From: Chaetoderma sp. LZ-2023a
Lineage: Eukaryota > Mollusca > Caudofoveata > Chaetodermatida > Chaetodermatidae
NCBI GenBank assembly: GCA_034401795.1
Contig: CM067366.1
Coordinates: forward strand, 81,442,891-81,506,890
Direction of reading: 5' to 3'
Length of the DNA stretch: 64,000 bases
Made by a program: the position numbers and the translations under genes. The notes under the pieces were generated by a model. It did no database searches. It worked only from the letters and a program-made list of their open reading frames with translations, and had not been told where the DNA came from. Numbering within the stretch: position 1 is the first letter of the stretch; each line of letters opens with the position of its first letter. This document shows, piece by piece, positions 27,837-37,053 of this stretch.

Positions 27837-28181
27837 AAAGTGCATATTCACACCAAATGCTTGAAAATAAAATCGCTAAATTTGTGTACTCTTAGAGGCT
27901 TAAATTGTGTATCTAAATGTAATGAAACGAAATAAATCTTAATATAAGATGATTTCATATCATAATTAATATAATCTTTATAGCTGTCAAGTTGAATTAC
28001 GGACTCGTGTCTCTAATTCAATTTCACAACTTTAAAAGGTATATAAATTAATATGTAATGAAATCATCGTATGTTAAGATTTTATTTGGTATCATTACAT
28101 CTAGGCACATAATTTAAACCTCTAAAAGTATATAATGTAACAATTTTATTTTCAAGAATTTTGGTGTGAATATGCACCTGT
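27837..28181. mobile_element. long-inverted-repeat MITE (family 3)
   Basis: The left half starts GTGCATATTCACACCAAATG and the right half ends CATTTTGGTGTGAATATGCAC-like. Matching inner pairs continue almost to the centre (GAATTACGGACTCGTG), so the element is a near-complete foldback of about 345 bp. A second copy is at 35322. Confidence 0.7.
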
Positions 28182-28253
28182 AACACATACGAACCGAGAA
28201 ACTAAATATGATATATTATGTGTGACATAATTCCATAATACTATAGACATATG

Positions 28254-28328
28254 TTATATCCTATTGAATATTTAAAATCTAGTTTGAAGCAACAGCTGCC
28301 AGTCAAATTAGTTTCAACATCCTCAAGA
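28254..28328. repeat. decayed family-1 hairpin remnant
   Basis: CTATTGAATATTTAAAATCT and GCCAGTCAAATTAGTTTCAA are the two worn arms. There are no flanking element halves. Confidence 0.45.
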
Positions 28329-28425
28329 CCTTTATGATTGGTTATTTTGAAATTGAGACAATGATATTTCAGTGATAAAAGCACATAAAATATGGTAATA
28401 CATCGTTTGAGATGTATCCTTGAAC

Positions 28426-28520
28426 CATTGGCGTAGCCAGGAGTTTCTGAATTTCCTAGCACCAAACGGGGGTCTGGGGGTCCTCCCCCTGAAAATTTTG
28501 AAATCTCGATGCGCTCAGAG
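28426..28520. mobile_element. transposon terminus-like sequence (GGCGTAGCCAGG type)
   Basis: CATTGGCGTAGCCAGG followed by GGGGGTCTGGGGGTCCTCCC and CCTGAAAATTTTGAAA is the familiar terminus of a widespread animal DNA transposon group (hAT-like CAGTGGCGTAGC). The similar inverted end at 32222-32265 may be its partner, but no matching 8-bp target duplication is visible. Confidence 0.4.
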
Positions 28521-28870
28521 GCCATCTCCTGCATTTCTAGTAGTGAATATGCTCCGTCCAGTGGGCTAGAAATTTATTTCATTTTACCCAATTTATTCAG
28601 AAAAATCACGTTCTACACATACGTTATGCCTAAGTTATGACTGTTTGTAAGATCGTATATGTAGAGTTTGACTTTTCAGAGGAAATTTATTTAAAAAGAG
28701 GATATTATTCTCTCTTTAAGCATAGTTTGATACTGTCTTCCAAAAAAATTTGAAATCAGTTGCTCTCAGTGGGTGTTAACTCGAAGAGGTTATTTAAAAG
28801 GGAGATAACTCTAACCTTGATATAAAAAGGAATAATACCATCAGCATCTGTTACATCGGGACTATAAAAA

Positions 28871-29908
28871 TCAGATTTTAATAGCGACCTTGAATGAATT
28901 TGCGTATTTTGTTTCTAGCAGAACGATTGGTGTCAAACGGAGTATAAACCTAATCATGCTATAGGCCTGGATACTGCAGAGCTTCTGGCTTTTCCTTTGG
29001 CGTATCTTTCCCTCTGATCTCAGAGATATGTCTGATAGGTCAGGTCTAAAATGGTACAAGAGGAGCACAAGAATGTTGGTGTGACAGTGCCAACAGCTAC
29101 TACTGTCACGGACCGGTTATTTACAGATGCAAGTTCTATGGCCGATGATACTATCAATGTGTTCGCATCATCTACTCTTATTTTCTTCATTTGCTAGAAA
29201 GACTTTCTAGCTTGCATATACCACATCAGACTCATTGGTCTTCACTTATGCAGCTGACTGTCCTTCTCCCCGTTGATGCTCATGGTCTTTAGTTGATGGT
29301 CCATCACAATAGCCATCAAGATGAATTGCATGTTGACCTACCGTGATGCTTTTTAGCAGACTAACTAGCATCTTTACTTGATCAGCCTACTTTAGCAAAA
29401 CGTCAGAAACCTTTATGTTATCAAACCTCATTTGCATTTTGGCCTTAACCTCTTCAGCATCGCAGTTGAGTCCATCATGATCACCGGCAGGTAGGCCAGA
29501 GGCCAGTCATCGCAACCTTTCTTCATCTATGTCAAATGGTTCATAGGTATCAAACCAGTCAATAACACTGAGAAGGTTTTGGAAGTCATGGTTGACTCTT
29601 GATTTTCCCAGCTCAACATGTTGCATGCTTGTTATGTGTTGAAGACTAGACAGAGAAGTCATAGCATCATGAACACTGGCACACGTGTGCATGCTGTTGA
29701 TCCAGGTGACCCGAACAGACTCTGTAATTCCTCGTCCTCGTGTCAAACGTCCTCGACTTGTTGTGCTCCGCATCATTACTTGCTCAATAACAAGATCTGT
29801 CTGACTCCAGAGTCCAGCCCAATATCTGTCCGATTTGCGTATTGTGTGATATCCACACATCATGATCTCATCATCTAACAATGGGTGTGTATTCGACAAT
29901 TCAAGCAT
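28871..29908 (-). pseudogene. uncharacterised mobile-element ORF remnants
   Basis: The minus frame 29908-29507 reads SDRYWAGLWSQTDLVIEQVM, then TRGRGITESVRVTWINSMHT. Smaller frames follow down to 28871. It resembles uncharacterised repeat-borne proteins of invertebrates by memory only. It lies between two possible transposon ends (28426, 32265). There are stops throughout. Confidence 0.35.
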
Positions 29909-30039
29909 AAGTTGAAGATACAGAGGAGTGGACTTTTCATAATTGCTATAACCGCAAACAAGTTGATCATCTTGCTGACTGAAATAAGATCAAAATAAAG
30001 TTCAAATCGTTCAGCAACCACCCGATAAAGATCAGGCAA

Positions 30040-30927
30040 GCACAGCTGTCATCAGGAAGACTTAAAAGATCAAGTTTTGTGAAAGAGACAAAAGCACTTC
30101 AAAGGAAACACCAAGAAATGTTGCCAGCACAAATAGAAGACCCAAACCACACCCTTGCTCCTCCACCCTGGGAAAACAAACTAGAGAGCATAGCTATTCG
30201 CACCACAGTACCTCATCTCACAACCAAAGATGAACACAGTGATGTGAGCAAGAAGGCCCTGACCCCAGCCATGCTGGAAGAAATGTACCCTCAGGAGACA
30301 CGGATAAGGATCTACACAGATGGATCAGCCAAAGATGCAATTAGGAGCGGAGGTGCCGGACTGCACATACAGTATCCAATCGGACAACATGAGTCAGCTG
30401 CAATACCGACAGGCAAACACTGCACAAACTACAGAGCTGAAGTCGAAGCACTCGTCAAATGCTTTCGGATAGCATTGCAGTGGATCCCCTCACACTGTGG
30501 AGTCCAAGGAAATGAGGAAGCAGACAAGATGGCAAAGGTGGGTGGAGAAGAGAATCAGACAGAAAACGTGGTTACCCACACAGAGATGAAGACTATCATC
30601 AAGTCACTCTATAGAACACCTCAATCAGAAGATGCCTACCATTATCTCTCGAGGCCAGAGCAGGTGACCATTTTTCGTCTCAGAACTGGACACAACAGAC
30701 TAAACCAACACATGTACAGGCGGTTCCACCTTACGACATCGCCCGCTTGTCCTTGTGGAGAAGCAGAACAGACTACAGAGCACATACTTCAATGTTGCAG
30801 TACGTATCAGCTGCTGAGAGAAGAGATCTGGCCTTTGTCAACCTCTTTTCTTGAAAAGCTGTATGGGCCTGTGGAAGAACTGCAGAAAACCACAGATTTC
30901 ATCTTGAGAACGGCTCTCCAAGTGTGA
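30040..30927 (+). pseudogene. LINE-C (Jockey/I-like) 3' end with internally deleted RNase H
   Basis: The 282-codon ORF from 30079 has RIRIYTDGSAKDAIRSGGAG (first RNase H Asp) and NYRAEVEALVK (Glu). It then goes directly to LQWIPSHCGVQGNEEADKMA (His and last Asp). The usual stretch carrying the third catalytic Asp is absent, so the enzyme should be inactive. The tail VTIFRLRTGHNRLNQHMYRR and CPCGEAEQTTEHILQCC is the typical Cys-rich C-terminus. The end is marked by GAAAAGAAGAAGAAG. Confidence 0.8.
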
Positions 30928-30950
30928 TACCAGCGATCGAAAAGAAGAAG

Positions 30951-31924
30951 AAGACTGAAATAAGATGCAAATGTCAATCACCTGTCCTTCCGGCTCTTAT
31001 TTAAATAGTTTGAGCGTGTCAATGCATGTCATATACGGAAGCTACAACTTAGCAGTTCTTGAATTGGTTGCAAGCATGTATTTGTACTTATCCATTGATT
31101 GTGATAATTTCTGCAGTGCTTTAGATTCGGCGACATCATCTATAGTGTCTTGTTTCTGCACAGCACCCTCATATAGATCGCACAAATGTTTGTATTCATC
31201 ATCAACTAGACGTAATTCATCATTAAAAATAGTATCAATACTGCACTTGCAACATCTACACTATCTAACAAATTAGCACGAGCTTCGCATCTCACATTTT
31301 TAACATACGCATTATCAACAGTTTCACATGGAAGATCTATCTCCAATATCACACCAGCACCATTTTATTTTGAAAATTTGTCTCAACCAGAAATTTAACA
31401 ACAGCTTAACGTTTAGGATACATCTCTAATGGCACATTCTCATCAGTTTCACTGTGACTATCTGTCTCAACTAGAATCTTACCAACATCTTCACTTTGAG
31501 GATATCTATCAAATGACTCACTATTAAAATCTGACTCAACCAAATCAGTGTGAGAGTCTGTCTGAAATTTTTTTATTAACGGGATCACTTTGAGGATCCA
31601 TCATTATGTACAATTTGGCAGCTGCTCCGAACTCCAGCTATTCACACAATTCAGTAAATGCTTTCAGCATCTCCTGGTTCTTAGGCCGAACAATTCGTTT
31701 GTCTTGGCTATGGGTAGTATATACGATTTTTGCTGACATGAAAGTTGACTGGCAAGATCTGTGATAGACGGTTTCAGTAGCAACGAAGTCGAAAACTGTT
31801 GCAGTTTTTCCTCAACTTCACGACCCCATGCACCCTTCCTTTGTTTACACACGTCATGAATCTGGTCACGAAATGACAAGGTACACGTTGATGACATCTG
31901 GATACTATGACTCACTCCCTTCCT

Positions 31925-31927
<3 letters not shown>
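30951..31927. other. no intact gene; low-grade minus-strand frames
   Basis: Minus frames such as HDVCKQRKGAWGREVEEKLQ (about 31860-31800) look protein-like but short. They may belong with the remnants at 28.9-29.9 kb. Confidence 0.35.
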
Positions 31928-31982
<55 letters not shown>

Positions 31983-32112
31983 GTCTCTCTCTCTCTCTCT
32001 CTCACTCTCTCTCTCTCTCTCTTCCCCCTCCCCCCTCCCTCCCTCCCTCCCTCCCTCCTCCTCTCTCTCTCTCTCTCACTCTCTCTCTCTCTCTCTCTCT
32101 TTCTCGTTCTTT
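31928..32112. repeat. (CT)n microsatellite, compound with CCCT
   Basis: Pure CT runs at 31929-32021 and 32060-32101 flank a CCCTCCCT block, giving a polypyrimidine tract able to form triplex DNA. Confidence 0.95.
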
Positions 32113-32924
32113 CTCTGAGAGGGTCCATATTATGACAATTTTCATCACCACACCAGACTGGTAGGACAGCCAGTCGCTAACACACCGCCAAGATTGATCT
32201 TGCTCTGTTAAAGAGGATCACAAAATTTTACCCTCGGGGTTCAAGATATACTCACTACGCCACTGCATCCCACCACTCCATCCTCGCACACCCTCATCAG
32301 ATGCTCTGCTAATAATATCAAAGTATAGGTAATGAATTCATGAATTATTTATTAATCACATGACGTGCCGCTGATTTGCAAGTAACATCCACCACCCGAC
32401 CCACCCACACAGCATTCCACCACTGCTAAATCCTTACATTAATGCAATTACCTTGGTATAATAACATGTTTTATTGACGAGTTAGGTTAAATGTTCACAG
32501 TATATCATGTCGGCATAATAGCTTGCAGCGATCATATCGTAAGGCATCAGCGTTACAAGTTACGTGTGAAACAGATTACACATGCATATAGTTAGTATAT
32601 GCGCAGTTTTGGAGAATGACTGGCTACATCAATTAATTTGTCACATACTCAAATCACTTGCTAGTATGTAAATAATGGACAGGAAATAGCATACTCCATA
32701 CATTTTAAGAAAACATATTGACCACACTTCTTGTGCTGAGACCCCTCCGTGCCTACGGTACACCGCAAATATTACGAAAATCTGGTGTACACTCATATGT
32801 ATTTTGTAGGATTTCCCCAAACGGGTTTTTTGCGGATTTTGGATATGATATAAAGCAACAAATCCCTCTTCGAACGACACCAAAACCGGCTTGATAGCCA
32901 TCTTTTCCGGATCTGACCCTAATT
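32113..32924. other. no gene; possible transposon end at 32265
   Basis: AAAATTTTACCCTCGGGG and CTCACTACGCCACTG (32224-32265) are the inverted counterpart of the 28426 terminus. Nothing else is recognised. Confidence 0.4.
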
Positions 32925-33425
32925 CTACTGCACTAACTGTGTCTTCTCCTTAGCCAAAATATTTAGCCTCCTCAGCTCCATTCTTGAGTTGACTGTACCG
33001 AGTTCTGATGTTGAGGTCACATCATAGCACGCGTAACAGATTTTTTTATGCAATGACGTCCTTCCATGACTTAGGTTTTTCTGGCTCCCAATAGGGCGAA
33101 TTCCAAGGGTCTCTGTGCTGATGTGTCCCCTGGCATTCTTAGCAAATGACCAAACATGGACAATCTTTGCTGGGCGGATTTTACAGACAGCGGCTATGTA
33201 TTACACATCTTATATAGGTGATATTTGGAAGCTCTGCTCTCTGGCCATCGGTGCCCAGTGATGGTGCGTAGGTGTTTGCGGTGGCAGGCACCTAGTTTGT
33301 CTAGAGCTGCCTTTGCAGCTGCCCAGCTAGTACTGCTATACAGCATCAAGAATACGCAAGTTGCATTGTATGAACGTAGTCTGTTTGTCAAGAGCATCTT
33401 TGATCTACGAATCCATAGCATTCAG
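32925..33425 (-). pseudogene. LINE-A 3'-end fragment
   Basis: The minus frame 33421-33194 reads LRSYNATCVFLMLYSSTSWA and ACHRKHLRTITGHRWPES, colinear with the tail of the 7.3-9.5 kb element. Downstream to 32925 the KNGAEEAKYFG-type tail continues with frame changes. Confidence 0.75.
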
Positions 33426-33884
33426 ACGGACTGGAAAGGCATGTTCCCGTGATATCAGTACTACAAAGCAGTGAGCCCCGTATTTTACTTTACCACCATG
33501 TTTCGGCGCCATGAAGTGGGTGGTAATTTATTTATCGTTATGCTTTGTAGATAGGTATATGTGGGTGAACTCGGTTTCCCTGTCGAAATTGAAATACTTA
33601 GTTAGCTAGTTGAATACCGTCGACCAGTCACTCGAGCTCGGTCTCAAATGGTTAGTACGAAATTGCCGTAAAATTCAAAATGGTGGATAGGATCCCCTTG
33701 CAACGGTTAAATGAACATAAACATGTAAATATTTTTAACCATTAAAACCATGTTTGACGAAATTATGGTGCTCTACGGTAAATCAATGCTCCCAAGGCCC
33801 AATCCCTTCCCACTTTAATATCGTGTACCGTCAATTCTTGATATTTGAGTGTTCCAAAATACCCTTTTTCGTAGTACCGCCCGA
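33426..33884. other. no gene recognised
   Basis: Unique sequence between the LINE-A tail and a family-1 copy. Confidence 0.4.
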
Positions 33885-34285
33885 ATTCACCTTTCCAGAG
33901 TATCCACCAATCATATGACGTCATAATGAAATGCGTGATGTGTACAATGACATCATAATGAATGACGTCATGAATAACGTCGATAAGTACGTCACGAACG
34001 CATATTTGAAGACGGTCTATGCGTTATTGTACAAATTGTTTGCTTTTACTATTTAATAAATATTCTGTTGAATATTTTGCAACTAATTTGACTGGGCGCT
34101 GTTGCTGCCATAGGCAACAACAGCACCCAGTCAAATTAGTTACAAAATATTCAACAGCTTCCTGTATAGGTTTCAGGAAATTGATAGCTAGGGCATTTGG
34201 GGATCGATCAATCCCAACACGGCGAGGTGTGGGTGGAGCTTGGCTAGTGATGGGCGGGGCATAGCTAAAACCGGAAGGATCCATT
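33885..34285 (-). mobile_element. family-1 hairpin-core MITE, representative copy
   Basis: This copy shows the whole family plan. The ends are AATTCACCTTTCC and GGAAGGATCCATT, imperfect terminal inverted repeats. The half at 33900-34075 carries four TGACGTCA-like palindromes and ACTATTTAATAAATATTCTG. The centre at 34075-34157 is an almost perfect hairpin built on GTTGAATATTTTG, TTTGACTGGGCGCTGTTGC and their complements. The other half contains GATCGATCAATCCCAACACG and TGGGTGGAGCTTGGCTAG, then GATGGGCGGGGCATAGCTAAA. There is no coding capacity, so it must be non-autonomous. No target duplication is obvious. Confidence 0.85.
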
Positions 34286-34478
34286 GACACAGTACCGGCG
34301 CAAAGGCCCGCGTTGTCATAGTCGTTGGCATCGCAATGATAATAACGAATCATATTCATAAATTATGAATGCACAATCTGCCAGGACAAGAGTGTTTCAG
34401 TATTCTCTCAAATGAATTTCCTCAGTGACGCCATTAGCATGCCATGGCAACAGCACGACACGAGTGTATAGTAAAGCC

Positions 34479-34627
34479 ATCAAAGACATACAATTCGTAC
34501 ACTTGACGGACTTTTATATGTTCATGACGGTGTTAGATACGTCATTTTGATTGTGAGATCAGCCTACATCTGTGACGTAATTGATTATGAGGTCATATGA
34601 TTAAGTAACAGATCGGATCTCTCCATT
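34479..34627 (+). mobile_element. family-1 variant B, right half only
   Basis: ACATACAATTCGTACACTTG, TAGATACGTCATTTTGATTG and the variant-B terminus AACAGATCGGATCTCTCC plus ATT are present without a hairpin. Confidence 0.6.
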
Positions 34628-34751
34628 GACTGTACTTATAATTCTTTATCTACCATTCCTATGTATCTTGCTTTCTGTGTTGCTGCAACTACAGTCTCTA
34701 CAGTTTGGGCTTTGACTATTGTTGTGATTGTCGTGGTAGTGGTGGTAGTGA

Positions 34752-34870
34752 GAATCCCGGGCAAAATCCCACCACCGGACATAATCCCACCACCGGACAT
34801 AATCCCACCCAGACAAAATCCCACCGGGCAAAATCTCACCTGGACAAAATCCCACTGGTGAAAATTTCAA
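34752..34870 (-). repeat. GGGATTATGTCCGGTGG minisatellite, minus-oriented block
   Basis: About seven units of CATAATCCCACCACCGGA and CAAAATCCCACCGGG. These are the reverse complement of the array at 36070-36660. Confidence 0.8.
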
Positions 34871-35249
34871 CCGTACAAAATACCAATTTATAAAATCGCT
34901 ACCATCTTACGATAGTAGCGGCAGAACAGCTTTGCGCGTAACTTGTTTGCTGAAAAAGTTGGTTAAAGAGACGGGTGAAATAGAGCAATGTTCTATTTTT
35001 CCAGCACAGCAAAGTTTTGTGTTGATACTAGCATGGGTGTAGGCCTACTACGTTCACACAATGCAGCCAACCTCATCCTTTCCACATCCTTATCTATCTA
35101 TCACTATCTTAGATGACCACCCTTTGCGAAACGTATTAATTGCTGATTAAAGTGAAAATAACTTCGACTAGAATATGTTAGAGAGAAACAGTTTCCAGTT
35201 ACCTAACCAACAAGGGAACAATCCGTATAGTTACGCCAAATTTCGAGGC

Positions 35250-35315
<66 letters not shown>
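35250..35315. repeat. (TAA)n microsatellite
   Basis: About 21 units directly adjoining the family-3 element. Confidence 0.95.
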
Positions 35316-35316
<1 letters not shown>

Positions 35317-35321
35317 TGATT

Positions 35322-35678
35322 TTAAAGGTACACATTCACAGCAGAATGCTTGAAGATTAAATTGTCAAATTTGTACACTTTCAGAAGCTTACATTGTGGG
35401 CCTAGATGTATTCAACCGAAATAAATCTTAGCAAATGACGATTTCGTTACACATAAATTAATATAATTTTTTATGTTATGAAATTGAATTAGAGACACGA
35501 GTCCCTAATTTAACTTCTCAATTAAAAACATTATATAATAATTTGTACGAAATGAAATCATCATATGCTAAGATTTATTACGCTTCATTACATTGAGGTA
35601 TACACATTAACCCTCTAAAATTATACAATTTAAACAATTTTATTTTCACACATTTTGGTGTGAATGTCCACATTTAAT
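35322..35678. mobile_element. long-inverted-repeat MITE (family 3), second copy
   Basis: AAGGTACACATTCACAGC mirrors TTGGTGTGAATGTCCAC. The centre GAATTAGAGACACGAGTCCC matches the first copy. It is directly preceded by a TAA repeat. Confidence 0.7.
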
Positions 35679-36069
35679 AAGAATTAATTAATTAATTAAT
35701 TAATTAACACGACGAACCCCGCGCCCTCCCCTCCTGACTGTCCCTACCCTACGCACCTGTCTATTCCCAAGATTTAAAATGTTCAAGCAGAACAGATAAA
35801 TGTATGTAATTGTCTAATGTCTCCTGTATATTCATGGTTTGTAAAATGTCATGCATAAAAAGTATATGTAAGGGGTCCGCCACCTCAGATTTAAATATGC
35901 AAATAAAATTTACTTGAATTGAATTGAATTAAAAAAATCAGGGGATTTTATAGCTCTGTGATCGCTGACAAGTTGGCAACTATTCGAAAATGTAACCCCC
36001 ATTTTTGTGGATTCCTCTACACTCGTGAGTTGATCCCGGTTGGTCCTTAATGGAGTGGGCATGAAATCC

Positions 36070-36660
36070 TGGTGTGAATTTGTCCAATGGGATTTTGTCC
36101 GGGTGTGATTATGTCTGGTGCGATTTTGTCCGATGGAAATTTGTCTAGATGGGATTATGTCCAGTGGGATTATTTCCGGGTGGGATTATGTCCGGTGGGA
36201 TTATGTCTGCGCGAGATTATATCTGGTGGGATTATATCTGGGTGGGATTTTGTCCGGGTGGGATTATGTCCAGTGGGATTTTGTCCAGTGGGATTAGGTC
36301 TGGTGGAATTATGTCCAGTGGGATTTTGTCCAGGTGGGATGATGTCTGGTGGGATTTTGTCAGGGTGGCATTTTGTCCAGGTGGGATTATGTCCAGTGGG
36401 ATTATTTCCGGCCGGAATTATGTCCTGTGGGGGTTGTCCAGGTGGGATTATGTCCGGTGGGATTATGTCTGAGTGGTATTTTGTCTGGTGGGATTATGTC
36501 TGTGTGGGATTATGTCCTGTGGGATTATGTCTGGGTGGGATTATGTCCTGTGGGATTATCTCTGGGTGAGATTATGTCATGTGGGATTATGACCAGGTGG
36601 GATTATGACCAGGTGGGATTATGTCCGGTGGGATTATATCTGGGTGGGATTTTGTCCGAG
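36070..36660 (+). repeat. 17-bp minisatellite, about 34 units
   Basis: Units alternate GTGGGATTATGTCCGG and GTGGGATTTTGTCCAG with many point variants. Three open frames across it are repeat artefacts. It ends about 170 bp before the first recognised nAChR exon, so it probably lies in an intron. Confidence 0.9.
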
Positions 36661-36827
36661 CACCGGAAGTCAAGCGGATGTATTGGTCGTGGTCGGGGTC
36701 GTGGTGCTGATGCCGGTAGTGATTGGATTCAGACAAACAAGTAGTCAATAAATATCTTATTCTTGTTATTTGTCGATGAGCAGGTTACAATGCAGCACAT
36801 TTGAAGCATATTGATTCTATGTGTCAG

Positions 36828-36956
36828 GTGGGTCCGGAAGTGAGATTAATCCGTGATCTGCTATGCGGCTATGACTCAGCAAAAAGGCCGGTTAAAGATG
36901 CAGCATCTACTGTCCATGTAGAGATGGACATGGCGATTCATCAGATAGTCAACGTG
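36828..36956 (+). CDS. nAChR exon (N-terminal ligand-binding domain)
   Basis: The acceptor is gtgtcag and the donor GTG|gtaagt. The exon encodes VRLIRDLLCGYDSAKRPV followed by VHVEMDMAIHQIVNV, the first helix and beta strands of the nAChR extracellular domain. It ends in phase 0. The entry phase is assumed, because the preceding exon is not identified. Confidence 0.85.
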
Positions 36957-37017
36957 GTAAGTGGCCGGAGAACGCATGCGTGTGGTCAACCTGAGAAGCG
37001 CATGCTAGTAACACCTT

Positions 37018-37053
<36 letters not shown>

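Noticed and set aside
28241-28534. 97-codon minus-strand ORF
   Set aside because: It spans a worn hairpin and a transposon terminus, so it is repeat-derived and not a gene.
34661-34861. Candidate nAChR signal-peptide exon (MYLAFCVAATTVSTVWALTI)
   Set aside because: The hydrophobic stretch runs into a GTG repeat, with no donor at a sensible place and no promoter. Not strong enough to attach to the gene.
36087-36744. Three overlapping ORFs of 107-160 codons
   Set aside because: They arise from the 17-bp minisatellite read in several frames.
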